Positions 47,239 to 59,161 of a stretch of 64,000 bases of DNA are shown here, piece after piece. The position numbers and the translations under genes are program-made. Within the stretch, counting starts at the first letter, position 1. Every line of letters starts with the position of its first letter. Source of the stretch: Welwitschia mirabilis (taxonomy: Eukaryota > Gnetophyta > Gnetopsida > Welwitschiales); contig JBOZIK010000001.1 of the NCBI GenBank assembly GCA_051453625.1, positions 274,425,736 through 274,489,735 on the forward strand. The letters run 5' to 3'. The notes below the pieces were generated by a model. That model was given only the letters and a program-made list of their open reading frames with translations. It ran no database searches and was not told the origin of the DNA.

Positions 47239-48708
47239 CACTCACCTTTCTACCCCAATAAAAAAAACAACATCAGATCATTTTTAGACATGTTAGTTAC
47301 TATAGGAGATTCATTCAAAACTTTAGTGAAATCTCTAAACCCCTATGCGATCTTTGTAATAAGGATGTCTCTTTTAAATGTAGTCATGAGTGCTAGCTAG
47401 TATTTAACAAACTCAAAGATAAACTTAGCATCACACCCATCATCTAACTAGCTGATTAAAAGTTATCCATTCAGATTATGTATTACGCTAGTGCTATGTA
47501 GTTGGTGCTATCTTAAGATAAAGGTTGGATAAGAAACCAACTGTGATCTATTATGTAAGTAAGACTTACCTTGCTACCTCCACTTATTTTAACCCGTCCA
47601 TTAGTGGAATATCTATAGAGTGCACTGGCCCAACAACCCATAGTCAAGTCACATGAATCCAATAATGTGGGTACTGGTCAGTAGTAAGTGTGTTTTTATG
47701 CATTTGAGTGATATCCGACTCAACTACATAGTCACTAAAAATGAGCGCCTTGCCATGGTTTTTGCTTTAGAAAATCTAGGTAGTATCTACTTGATGCTAA
47801 AGTTATTATTTACCTTGATCATTTAGCCTTAAATATATCTTTGCTAAGAAGGATTTTAAATTTAGACTAATTATATGAATCTTACTCCTCTAGGAATTTG
47901 ATTTATAAATAAAGAAGGATATAAAGATTTTTGATAACATAGTTGTTAACCATCTTTGTCGAATCTTCCAGGATGTTGTGCATGACTCTCTTTCTATTGA
48001 TGATACTTTTTAAGATGAATCTCTCTTCTCTATTTAAAAGGCCCCTTGGTAAACTAACATTGTTAATTATTTAGTCTCTAAAAGCTTTCCTTCTCACTGA
48101 ATCTTTAGTAATAAGAAGTTCTTAAGTAAAGTTAAATATTTCCTTTCGGGTAGTATTCATTTGTTCAATATTGCCCAAAGCAAATCATTTGTAGATGCAT
48201 TTTTCAATCTGAAATTTATCATATCCTTAAAATTCATCATTTTGAGGCTTTTGAAGGATATTACTCTACTATGAAAACCATCACTAAGATCTTTTACTCT
48301 AGTTTTTATTAGCATTCTATCTTTAAGGATTCTTATCTCTATTACAAAGCCTGTGAAAATTACCAAAAGCTTAGGAGCCTTATAAGAAGACATGTTATGC
48401 CCTTGAATCCTATTTTTGTTATTGAACCTTTTAATGTGTGGAGTATTGATTTCCAAGGACTATATCCCTCTTTTAGTGAATATGCATACATCTTATTTAT
48501 ATTGATCATGTTACTAATTGAATAGAAGCATGTGCTTGTAAGAGAAATGATGCCTAAATAGTAGTAAAGTTCTTTATGGAAAAATTCTTGGCTATATTTT
48601 CTTGTCCAATAATTTTGATTAGTGATGAAGGTTTATACTTTTATAATAGAATATTCAACAAGATTTTTACTAAGCATGGGATTACTCACAAATTTTTCAC
48701 TCCTTACT
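47239..48708 (+). pseudogene. Element F RNase H and integrase, version 1
   Basis: Continues the RT of version 2. About 47320-47400 gives the RT connection with SKPLCDLCNKD-like residues, 47740-47800 RNase H (KNERLAMVFALEN), and 48560-48700 the integrase core (KFFMEKFLAIFSCPIILISD, EGLYFYNRIFNKIFTKHGIT, HKFFTPYS). The core stops at FTPYS, just before the expected HPQ block, because the LTR of element D begins at 48709. The minus-strand open frame 48157-48456 is a shadow. Confidence 0.75.
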
Positions 48709-49638
48709 CATCACATCTAAATTTCTAAAAGGTCTAGGATTTAAGCCTAATTAGTTAAGTAAAAACTAAATTAAAAATAACTATATTATTATGGAGTTCC
48801 CTAAGCTAATATTAATTATTATATTATTTATTTATTCCCTATTTATTATCTTATTATTGAGACATAATTATTTTATGGAAATTTGTTGCGCTATAATTAT
48901 TATTTTAAGTGTTTTATGTTCTTGTAATAGCCATAATTAATAACATTATTTTTATAGTAACTCCTTGGTTATTTTAATTAGTGTCTAAATTAGTAACTAT
49001 ATTAATATTATTTCGTTTTTGTAACTATTACATTAATGCACCATGATTACTTATATTTTCTTATTTCTTATTTTTTATTTTATTACATGCGAACTATTAT
49101 TATAATTGCTGCAATTACTAGAAGCATTATGTTGACTTATTTGAATATTTTACTTTAGTAGTGCATGCTAAGTAACATCTATAATTATGATGTTTTACTT
49201 TATTTTATTTATCATTTATGTAAAGTATTTTTATGTGGTGATTGGAATTACCTTTTAAGTAGCTTATCTTAATTCTTTATCATAATAATTGCAAGTAATG
49301 GAATGTTAAGCATTATTTATTTATTTGTTATGATGAAATATTATTTGCACCCAGTGGCTAAGCAAAGTAATAATTAGGGGTTATGAAAACCTTATCATCT
49401 TCTTTTCATGATGGTGTATCTACATAACCTTATAACTTTTTATATTTCCATACCATCTTGCTATAAATAGGACTTATTCTTCTCTTATTTGCATATTTTT
49501 AATAAATCCTCTGCTATTAGATCTTGATGATTTATAAACTTGGAGCTTGGAAAGAATTGGAGGCTTGAAAGTCTTGAAGTATTCAAAGTTCTCAAGTCTT
49601 ACATCCAATTTTGGGTATAGTCCTAATTAATTCTTGCA
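48709..49638 (+). repeat. 5' LTR of element D, version 1, partial
   Basis: Starts CATCACATCTAAATTTC, a decayed TGTCACATCC as seen at 58522. A TATA box CTATAAATAG is at 49461-49470. It ends in the 100-N gap, after which the sequence restarts at the equivalent of 47319. Confidence 0.8.
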
Positions 49639-49738
49639 NNNNNNNNNNNNNNNNNNNNNNNNNNNNNNNNNNNNNNNNNNNNNNNNNNNNNNNNNNNNNN
49701 NNNNNNNNNNNNNNNNNNNNNNNNNNNNNNNNNNNNNN
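49639..49738. other. Assembly gap, 100 N
   Basis: The sequence after it (49739-52050) repeats 47319-49638 almost exactly (2312 against 2320 bases). Confidence 0.98.
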
Positions 49739-51118
49739 AACTTTAGTGAAATCTCTAAACCCCTATGCGATCTTTGTAATAAGGATATCTCTTTTAAATG
49801 TAGTCATGAGTGCTAGCTGGTATTTAACAAACTCAAAGATAAACTTAGCATCACACCCATCATCTAACTAGTTGATTGAAAGTTATCCTTTCAGATTATG
49901 TATTATGCTAGTGCTATGTAGTTGGTGCTATCTTAAGATAAATGTTGCATACGTAATCAAGTGTGATCTATTAGGTAAGTAAGACTCACCTTGCTACCTC
50001 CACTTATTCCAACCCACTCATTGATGGGATATCTATAGAGTGCACTAGCCAAACAACCCATAGTCAAGTCACATGAATCCAATAATGTGGGTACTAGTCA
50101 GTAGTAGGTCTATTTTTATGCATTTGAGTGATACCCAACTCAACTACATAGTCACTAAAAATGAGCTCCTTGCCATGGTTTTTGCTTTATAAAATTTAGG
50201 TAGTATCTACTTGATGCTAAAGTTATTATTTACCTTGATCATTTAGCCCTTAAATATCTCTTTGCTACGAAGTATTTCAAATTTAGACTAATTATATGAA
50301 TCTCACTCCTCTAGAAATTTGATTTAGAAATAAATGATATGAAGGTTTTTGATAACATAGTTGTTAACCATCTTTGTTGAATCTTTCAGGACGTTGTGCA
50401 TGACTCTCTTTCTATTGATGATACTTTTTAAGATGAACCTCTCTTTTCTATTTCAAAGGCCCCTTATTATACTAACATTGTTAATTATTTAGTCTCTAAA
50501 AGCTTTCCTTCTCATTGAATCTATAATGATAAGAAGTTCTTAAGCAAGGTTAAATATTTCCTTTTGGATAGTGTTCATTTATTCAATATTGCCCAAAGCA
50601 AATCATTTATAGATGCGTTTTTCAATCTGAAATTTATCATATCCTTAAAGTTCATCATTTTGAGGCTTTTAGAGGATATTACTCTACTATGAAAACCATC
50701 ACTAAGATCCTTTACTCTAGTTTTTATTAGCCTTCTATCTTTAAGGATTCTTAACTCTATTATAAAGCCTATGAAAATTGCCAAAAGCTTAGGAGCCTTA
50801 TAAGAAGACATGTTATGCTCTTGAATCCTATTTTTGTTGTTGAACCTTTTAATGTGTGGAGTATTTATTTCCAAGGACAATATCCCTCTTTCAGTGAATA
50901 TGCATACATCTTGTTTGTATTGATCATGTTACTAAGTGAATAGAAGCATGTGCTTGGAAGAGCAATGATGCCTAAATAGTAGTAAAGTTCTTTATGGAAA
51001 ACTTCTTGGCTATGTCCAATAATTTTGATTAGTGATGGAGGTTTATACTTTTCTAATAGAATATTCAACAAGATTTTTGCTAAGCATGGGGTTACTCACA
51101 AATTTTTCACTCCTTACT
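49739..51118 (+). pseudogene. Element F RNase H and integrase, version 2
   Basis: Near-identical rerun of 47319-48708 with transitions and a deletion of about 9 bases near 51009 (TATTTTCTT lost). Same junction with the LTR of element D. The minus-strand frames 50575-50880 and 50865-51071 are shadows. Confidence 0.8.
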
Positions 51119-51872
51119 CATCACATCTAAATTTCTAAAAGGTCTAAGATTCAAGCCTAATTAGTTAAGTAAAAACTAAATTAAAAATAACTGTATTATT
51201 ATGGAGTTCACTAAGCTAATATTAATTATTATATTATTTATTTATTCTCTATTTATTATCTTATTATTGAGATATAATTATTTTATGAAAATTTTTTGCA
51301 CTATAATTATTATTTTAAGTGTTTTATTTTCTTGTAACAGCCATAATTAATAACATTATTTTTATAGTAACTCCTTGGTTATTTTAATTAGTGTCTAAAT
51401 GAGTAACTATATTAATATTATTTTACTTTTGTAGCTATTACATTAATGCACCATAATTACTTATATTTTCTTATTTCTTATATTTTTATTTTATTGCACG
51501 CAAAGTATTATTATAATGGCTGCAATTATTAGGATGCATTATGTTAACTTATTTGAATATTTTACTTTAGTAGTGCATGCTAAGTAACATCTATAATTGT
51601 GATGTTTTACTTTCTTTTATTTATCATTTATGCAAAGTATTTTTGTGTGGTGATTGGAATTACTTTCTAAGTAGCTTATCTTAATTCTTTATCATAATAA
51701 TTGCAAGTAATGAAATGTTGAGCATTATTTATTTGTTTGTTATGATGAAATATTATTTGCACCCAGTGGCTAAGCAAAGTAATGATTAGGGGTTATGAAA
51801 ACTTTATCATCTTATTTTTATGATGGTGTCTCTACATATCCTTATAGCTTTTTATATTCCCACATCATCTTG

Positions 51873-51883
51873 CTATAAATAGG
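51873..51883 (+). promoter_or_regulatory. LTR TATA box (element D)
   Basis: CTATAAATAGG, conserved in the other version at 49461. About 600 bp upstream of the tandem array, so the array would be in the transcript. Confidence 0.6.
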
Positions 51884-52478
51884 ACTTATTCTCCTCTTAT
51901 TTGCATATTTTTAAGAAATCCTCTACTATTAGATCTTGATGATTTAGAAACTTGGAGCTTGGAAAGAATTAGAGGCTTGGAAGTCTTGAAGTCTTCAAAG
52001 TTCTCAAGTCTTACATCCAATTTCAAGTATAGTCCTAATTAATTCTTGCATTTTTATATGGTTCTCTTTTATTTTTTTAAATTTTGTGTGGTCTTATTTA
52101 ATCCTTACATCTTTGTATGGTCCTAGATTATTCTTGAATCTTGTATGCATCTCTATATGATTCTCTACTTGCATCTCTATTTTGTTCATTATTCTTGTAT
52201 TTCTTTTGTTGATAATTATTTTTGACCAAGTCTTGTAAATTGCCCTTTTGAGTCATCTTAAAATTATCTTATGATTGACGATTAACCTATATTATGATAA
52301 GTTAAATCATGAAATCACATGTAGATAGTAAAGGGGTAATGTTGGTTCCTTCAGTGATGTGCAACTCTAGAGAGTAAAAGGATATAATTTTACCCTTGGG
52401 TAGTGTAAAACTAGATTACTTAAATTGTTGTGAATCAATAGTAAAGAAGATAATATGAAAATGAGGTCATCGTCACAT

Positions 52479-52618
52479 CTTGAATTATTTTGGCATTTCA
52501 TTCTTAAATTGTTTTGATTGCACATCCTTAGATTATTTTGACAATACATTTTGGATTATTTTGGCAATGCATCTTGGATTATTTTGGTAATGCATCTTGG
52601 ATTGTTTTGGTAATATAT
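52479..52618. repeat. Six-unit tandem array, 23-24 bp, in LTR D
   Basis: Units of the form CTTGGATTATTTTGGTAAT followed by GCAT; two units of 24 bp, then four of 23 bp. The last three are most alike, the first two most diverged. The open frames 52367-52549 and 52538-52741 come from this repeat and are not genes. Confidence 0.9.
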
Positions 52619-53167
52619 ATCTTGCATATTTTTGTAATTTCTTACCTTGTACTTGAAAATCCTATACCTACCTATTCCTTGTCATGGGTCATACGAGGAA
52701 CTATGATGGTTACAGTTCTCACATCATACTTATATGTATAAGAAACACTACAAAGAATGATGCAGCAATGAGCTAATGGTTGCAATTCAACTAGGCACCA
52801 TTTATATGTTTTTCTACTTATTACATGAATAATTGAAGGATCATGAATGTCCTTGAGACTTGTGCAAATATATCAATAATTTATTTTATTGTAATATTTA
52901 AGCTTGTATTTGGTAATGAAAGATGTTTACATGTTACATATATAGTGTGATCACTTATTTTACAAAAAGATTATGAATTCTGTATTCAAGAATAAAATTA
53001 TAAATATATCTTATCATATCACAAATAAGATTTATGATTGGAGTTATGATGTGTTAAATTTCATAACATTTAAAATGAACATAGTTTATATATGCTTTCT
53101 GGAAAATCATTCTTAAGTTGTGGTTATTACAAATTAAAGATTTTAGGTTGTATTGGACATCACATTT

Positions 53168-53355
53168 TGGTATTAGAGCATTAATTTAGAAGTTTTTTAG
53201 CTATATATTTATGAACATTACATGTTGGTATCAGAGTGTTAAGTTTGAAGTTTTTGGCCTAGATTTATGAATGCTACATTTGGCATCAGAGACTAGGTTA
53301 CAATTCACTTAGAATAGTTGATGTGAAACCATTATACATTTCAACATCAGATCCT
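53168..53355 (+). promoter_or_regulatory. Element D primer-binding site, tandemly repeated
   Basis: TGGTATTAGAGCA lies 3 bases after the LTR end at 53168. Further copies follow at 53225 (TGGTATCAGAGTG), 53281 (TGGCATCAGAGAC) and, more decayed, about 53342 (CAACATCAGATCC), with spacings of 57, 56 and about 60 bases. The sequence between copies is also repeated (TTTAGAAGTTTTT and TTTGAAGTTTTT; TATTTATGAACATTACA and GATTTATGAATGCTACA). All resemble the initiator tRNA-Met complement. Confidence 0.75.
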
Positions 53356-53509
53356 AGGTTGTAGTTTCACTAGGCATAATTATTATTAAGATCTTATTAA
53401 GAAGGTGGATTAAGTAAAAATACACTGGATTACAAGGTGACCAATGGAAATCTTAATAGAGATTTTTTTTAAGTAATTGATAGATATAGTCTTCTAAAAG
53501 AGGTGTTAC

Positions 53510-53630
53510 AAAAAGTTAGATGATCTAGGCATCCATAATATTTTATTTAGTTATGAGGACAATATTAAAGGATTTAGGATCTATGACCTTGAAAAGAAGA
53601 AAGTGGTAATTTTAAAAGATGTGAAGTTTT
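53510..53630 (+). pseudogene. Copia-type pol fragment
   Basis: An undisturbed stretch reads KLDDLGIHNIFISYEDNIKG, then FRIYDLEKKKVVILKDVKF. This is the conserved segment after the integrase core in Ty1/copia polyproteins (K-L-D...F-x-G-Y...K-x-Y-R-x-Y-D...V-x-x-S-R-D-V-x-F). No other Copia domain was found around it, so it is a fragment in or near the leader of element D. Confidence 0.75.
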
Positions 53631-55310
53631 TGAGCAGTTATTCTTTAAAAGTTATACAAAATTTAATGTATACATGGAAAAATAAATAATGAGAAATATA
53701 GTCTTGTCTCATTTCATTTAGTAGGAGTTTGGCCATTTGCCACTTCAACCTATGGGCCCTTTCCTTCCATCACATCATTATTGGGGGGCTTATTTTAGTG
53801 TTTTTACTTGTATCAATTATGATTAGGAAATAATGGTGAACTTATTTAGATGTATACATTCTATGTTTTTGTTAAATGTTTTAAAAAATGATTATAGCCT
53901 CTATAAAATAATCATAGTTACTTTTGATCAAGCTTAACTAGTGTAATAAAGGGTTCAATAGCAAGGATCATATGCTATTCTCAGAGTCAAGATCATAGGT
54001 TTGTGTAACATAATGTTATGTATAGAAATCCTCTGTGCCCAAGAATTTGTTACTACAATTACAATGTCATGTAGAGAAATCCTTTGCACCTAAGAATCTA
54101 TTAATGGAGTTACTCTAGTTTATAGTATAAGATTATAAAAATGGTATGGGTTGTTAGGGTTGTTTATTATAGGAAATGTATAGACTAAAACTTAAGTTTT
54201 ACAGCTACATGAGTGTCCCCCTTCAAAATGGGTAATGCGTGTATTTTTCACCCCGTATAAAGAGTAGGTAGTTGAGATTACTTAGTTTTGATGTCAATGG
54301 AATGTATAAATTTATGATGCATGTGTTATATACTAACTGAAGTAGCGTTCTAGAGGGCGGTGAGTTGGCTACGCATTAGCAGTGATCTAGATGATAATGG
54401 GAGTGTTTAATTATGAGAGTGCTTTAAGTATGAGAGTGCTCTGAGTGAATGTTCTAGAGTGCGAGTTCATAAAGTTGACAGACTATTGGATTATGGATTA
54501 AAGAAACCTAAACATACAATAAATGGTAGTGTTCTTTCTACAAACTAAAAACTCCAATCCAAAATGGTTGATAGCAAGCTAAATATAGGCTTTACATATC
54601 ATAAAAATAAAACCAAAAAGTCCAATAACAATTTCTCATAGAGCCAACAATGGTTTGCAATTGCACACTTGCTAATAAGTTAATATCTTTCCACTGTTTA
54701 GATGATGTTGATGGGCTCTTATTCAAGTCTAGTAATACAACACCTCTGTGATCTTACAACTGCATATTTACATTTTAGATTCTTACACTTACTTGACTGA
54801 TGTAATATCTATACAACAACATGTAAAATTCCAACTCTGGCTTTGACTAACATCCTTAAGGACAACATTTTTCTTAGTGTCTACTTAACTTATAGTAGTT
54901 CATGATAAAGACAAGTATGAGAAATCTTTTTAACCTAAGAGAAATCTTAACTTAGATGTCATTTCAAAAAATGCCTTATGCAAAACCTATTAAAAATTAG
55001 ATTAGTAGGAAATCTAAATGGTTTTACATTATATAGTCAACTTATTTAGATCTAGAAGTAACTTCTCAATGTGCATTACTGCATTTTTATCATTTAATAT
55101 TTTCATGTCATGTAGAACCATAATCATTACCTAGGAGATGGTTCAATTCACTCTTTGGTTGAGGATCCTTGAGATATAGCTCTTCAATGCTACTTATTTC
55201 ATAACTTAATGAAGTCCACTTTGATTTATTATTTAATGAAATTTCTATTGGAAATGAAGCTTAAAGTCAATAAAATATGCAAGGATTATTTTATTTTAAT
55301 AATTTGGAGG
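53631..55310. other. Element D internal region, no clear gene
   Basis: AT-rich, holding a 51-bp tandem duplication at 54012-54113. No domain recognised. A short G-rich, AG-repeat-like stretch at 54350-54480 (GAGAGTGCT repeats) has no known meaning. Confidence 0.35.
54012..54113. repeat. Two-copy tandem repeat, 51 bp
   Basis: Units start AATGTTATGTATAGAAATCC (54012) and AATGTCATGTAGAGAAATCC (54063). Confidence 0.85.
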
Positions 55311-57354
55311 GTAGTACTACCTCGGAAATAGTTAGACAGATAGCACATATTCAAGTAGAGTTACAATTGATACTTCTACACCTTTTTAATTTATAAAGGA
55401 TGTCGCCATGATGTTTGAAGGAGTCGTAGACTAAAAAGTGCAAAGAAAATTAGCTCTATATAAACGTCTACATATAGATGATGAGTTCAAGAAAGCAAAA
55501 ACATAGGTTGCAAAACTAAAAAGATGTCTCACCATTATGGTAAAAGAAAGATAGCAAATTTTAAAAGATATGATAGGAACTAAAAATCTTATGGAAGAGC
55601 TTACTTAAAATATGAAAAACTATTTTGTAGAGGAAGAAATTTCTAATGCTTCTAGTTTAACACTTAGAGGAAACATAGGAAAGAAAGATGGAAATCCATA
55701 TGTCATTAACAAATCTTAGAAGACAGAGCTGGAAATTGAAACTAAGAAGCTTGTTTCATTGCAGCATGCTTTCTATTAGTCAGATAAGTAGGTCATTTCT
55801 TAATACTAAAAGCATGATGTCTAAAGCTATGTAGGGGTAGATCTTTCCTCAAGTTTTGAATGCCATTATAGATACTTTGATAACGCTCTATGTAGAGGGT
55901 GCTAGTATGTTTTGTGCATGGAATGTATGTCCTCAACATTATTAGTTCATCTAGCTTTCTCTCTTATATAAGAGAGGTACTAAGTATCTATATTCAAATT
56001 AGGTTAAAAGTAAATTTCAAAAGGTCATTCATCTTATATATGTTTTCTATATTATGTTCAGATGATGTTTGAGGCTATGGCTATGTTTTTAGTATTGTAG
56101 GTAACTTTTGTAACTCAAAGAAGTTATGTCTTGAACCATTAATATTGGTCAGAGGATTAGGATACAGAATCTAAGTCAACACAGTGGCCAATCATGCTAG
56201 CTCTATTGCTTTTAACTATCATCATACTTTTGGTGCAAACGCTAGCTATGGTCAGAATCCTAATGAAAGCATCATTCAAAGTAATAATCTAAATAACTAT
56301 TCTTCAGGGTTTAAAGACATCAAGGAATCTAATAATGTTAAAAACAACTTAAGAGGACCACACTGATGATGTGGATAATAAGTTTGGCATGTCAGGTATA
56401 GAAATAACAAATGACATCCTTTAGAGGAAGAAATATTTTATTATCTAGTAATTGATTGAGTTGTTTTTAGATGCTAGTCTAATAGATATGGCTTTACTTG
56501 ATCCTTGGTGTTAAATAAGTTTTTCTTGCTTGTTTATGGTTTCAAAGGACCAATTTATTTAGGTGTATTTTATTAGTCTTAGAAATTCCTTTAAAATGAA
56601 GTTGGAAAACAATACACAGTCATAACCTAATCGATTCTCTAAGTTATACATTATGTGAGATGGGTTTTTCCCCCTAAAAAAGAAAACTCTTTCAATGTTT
56701 GTTAAATAGTGCTTTATTACAGTGCTCTTTATTTACCTTTTTAGGTATGATAATAACTTTTATATTGCTCTATCCTAACTTTATCCATAACTTTCATCTC
56801 CTTTATCTATGACATGCACTCCATTCCTCTGTTTTCCCAAGCTTCAAAACACTAAAAGCTATAGCTACAAATCTATTATCTTAAATTTAGTCTTTCTAAT
56901 AAGTAGTGGTCCATGACTAATACCTACTAGCACCTATGAAATTATTATTGTATATTAAGCAATATTTATATGTTAGAGTAACTTTGCTTAACAACTTAAC
57001 CTATCATATGGTAATTGTATGAGTCTACTTTTTGGCTTATCTTGGCAACCTATATACTATTGTCAACAAATATTCAAATAATTCTTTTTCTTAAAAATTT
57101 CTTATATCCCTAACTAGTTATTTATATTAATAAAGTCCTCTTTCATAAATTACCATTGACCTACATATTATAATACTTAGCTAGATGATAAGTCTTAAAC
57201 TAGCTAATCCTATGATTAAAGCTTGTAATCATTTTAGATGGAATATGCATATAGGTATTCAAGCTTTTGAGGCTAGATATTCTCACTCTTAAATCTTATT
57301 TCTTTTATGCTTGCATAACATTAGTCCAACTATAAGCTCTTATTTATGATCTAC

Positions 57355-57357
<3 letters not shown>
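55311..57357 (+). other. Element D probable gag region, badly decayed
   Basis: By position between leader and pol. Lys-, Glu- and Gln-rich broken frames at 55430-55680 and the open frame 56184-56366 (60 codons, Asn- and Ser-rich, beginning MANHASSIAFNYHHTF) would fit the linker part of a gag, but no conserved capsid or zinc-knuckle motif was seen. RT and RNase H of D were not recognised, so D is either very decayed or internally deleted. Confidence 0.35.

Positions 57358-57358
<1 letters not shown>

Positions 57359-57422
<64 letters not shown>
57359..57422. repeat. (GT)32 microsatellite
   Basis: 64 bases of perfect GT repeat inside element D. Confidence 0.98.
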
Positions 57423-57425
<3 letters not shown>

Positions 57426-58507
57426 GATTACTTATTGTAATAATTTAGTTGATATTCACTTATTTATTACTAATAGCAATCTCATCTATAGTTCTTTCAA
57501 TTATTTCCTTATACTAAACTTATAACCTTGGACTTCCTTTACTCATTAGGTGCTATGTTGTACATTTTAACCTTTGAAGTGGAAATTCAACTAGATTATA
57601 TAAGTAGAAGTATTAGAGAGGTATTAAAAGAAGCACATAACAAAGGACTATAAATTGGAAGAGACTTTCAATTTATGAGATTTCACTTGAGTTTATAGTT
57701 TTGGATTTAATAGTCCAAGTTTATTTTAATTTGTTCGATGCAAAGAGGTTGTTGATATATTTTGTCTTATGAAATTAAATGGCTTTCAACCGTCTATAAG
57801 TATATTCAACCATGTTCTTAGAAATTCTTTGCAAAAGTAATTATGTGGCCTTTACCTAGCCTCTCATGAAAGGTATGCTAGTTCATAACGTTTTTCCTAA
57901 TTTAGTAATCACTATAACTTAGGAAATGGGAGAAGTTAGAAGTTCATGTATAAGAAAAGAGTTTTTATAAATTTTGAAATTTATATACATATATAGTACA
58001 ACTTTTAAAGCAAACACCATAAAGTCAAAGTGAAGATTAGAGGAAGAAGAGAATTTCTAAAGGCTTGACTATTCCAAGCATAAGAGATGATTGGTTTTTT
58101 CATAATTATCAATATCACTAATTAATAAGTTTTTTGAACAACATTCACCTTATTCAACAATTTATATGCCATTGAAGAATTAATAAAATATTATTTATCA
58201 TTTAAAGTTCTTCATTATAGCAAGTCATTTGAAGATCTTTAGAGATGGATTTTGTATTAAGTTCCAAGGATAGAAATTTAGTATTTATAGTTAGATAGTT
58301 AAGAAATTGATATTCAACTACAATTTGACATTTGACTGATTAAAGTTTTGAACCAAAAGAAAGCTATACTTAAAGGAAGATAAATACAATTTTATAAGGT
58401 ACAATGATTAGGAGAGATAGAATCAAAAGCTACTTTAAAATATAAAATAGATGTATTGTAGTAAAGAAATAAGCTTTATTGTTCAAGTTTCGAGGATAAA
58501 ACTTTTT
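57423..58507 (+). pseudogene. Element D pol C-terminal remnant
   Basis: The last 200 bases read LNQKKAILKGR, KVQWLGEIESKATLKY and FEDKTF, the end of a Ty3/gypsy pol with a chromodomain-like tail (VQW...A-T-W-E...FEDK). It runs directly into the polypurine tract. The part before 58200 is too decayed to assign; phrases such as DYISRSIREVLKEAHNKGL near 57595-57650 are reminiscent of the RNase H to integrase link. Confidence 0.55.
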
Positions 58508-58519
58508 AAGGGGTTGAGA
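58508..58519 (+). promoter_or_regulatory. Element D polypurine tract
   Basis: AAGGGGTTGAGA, two bases before the LTR start TGTCACATCC; the site that would prime plus-strand DNA synthesis. Confidence 0.7.
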
Positions 58520-58521
58520 TA

Positions 58522-59161
58522 TGTCACATCCATATTTTTAAAAGGTCCAAAGATTTAACCTATTAAAAATAACTTTATTGTTATGGAATCAACTAAACTA
58601 ATATTAATTACTATATTCTTTATTTATTCTCTATTTATTATATTGTTATTGAGATGTAATTATTTTATGAAAATCTATTGTGCTGCAATTATTATTTTAA
58701 GTGCTTTCTTTTCTTGTAACAGTCATACTTAAGAATATTATTTTTGTAGTAACTCCCTGGTTATTTACATTAGTGGTTAAATTAGTGGCTAAATTAGTGG
58801 TTGTATTAATATTATTTTCTTTTTGTAATCATTGCATTAATGTATCATGATTACCATTTTTTTTAATTTTCTTATGTTATTACATGTAAATTATTCTTAT
58901 AATGGCTATAATTATTAGGACACATTATTTTGGCTTATTGTAATATTTTATTTTAGTAGTGCATCCTAAGTAATGTCCATAGTTACGATGTTGCACTTTA
59001 TTTTATTTAATATTTATTAAAAATATTTTTATGTGGCTATTGGAATTACCTGTTAAGTGGCTTATTTTAATTCTTTATTATAATAATTGTAAGTAGTAGA
59101 ATGTTAAGCATTATTTATTTATTTATTTATAATGAAGTATTATTTACACTCAGTGGCCAGG
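58522..59161 (+). repeat. 3' LTR of element D, truncated
   Basis: Starts TGTCACATCCATATTTTTAA and aligns with 51119-51775. It stops at CAGTGGCCAG, where the 5' LTR continues CAGTGGCTAAGCAAAG, because the LTR of E2 begins at 59162. Confidence 0.85.

Larger units (their letters stand above)
51119..53164 (+). repeat. 5' LTR of element D, version 2, complete
   Basis: 2046 bp, from CATCACATCT to GGACATCACA, fixed on the right by the primer-binding site. It contains a TATA box and a tandem array at 52479-52618, and matches the 3' LTR at 58522-59161 over the part present there. It interrupts the integrase gene of element F. Confidence 0.85.

Noticed and set aside
48157-50880. Two similar minus-strand open frames of 99-101 codons (48157-48456 and 50575-50880)
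   Set aside because: They are antisense to the integrase and RNase H of element F and occur twice only because the block is duplicated.
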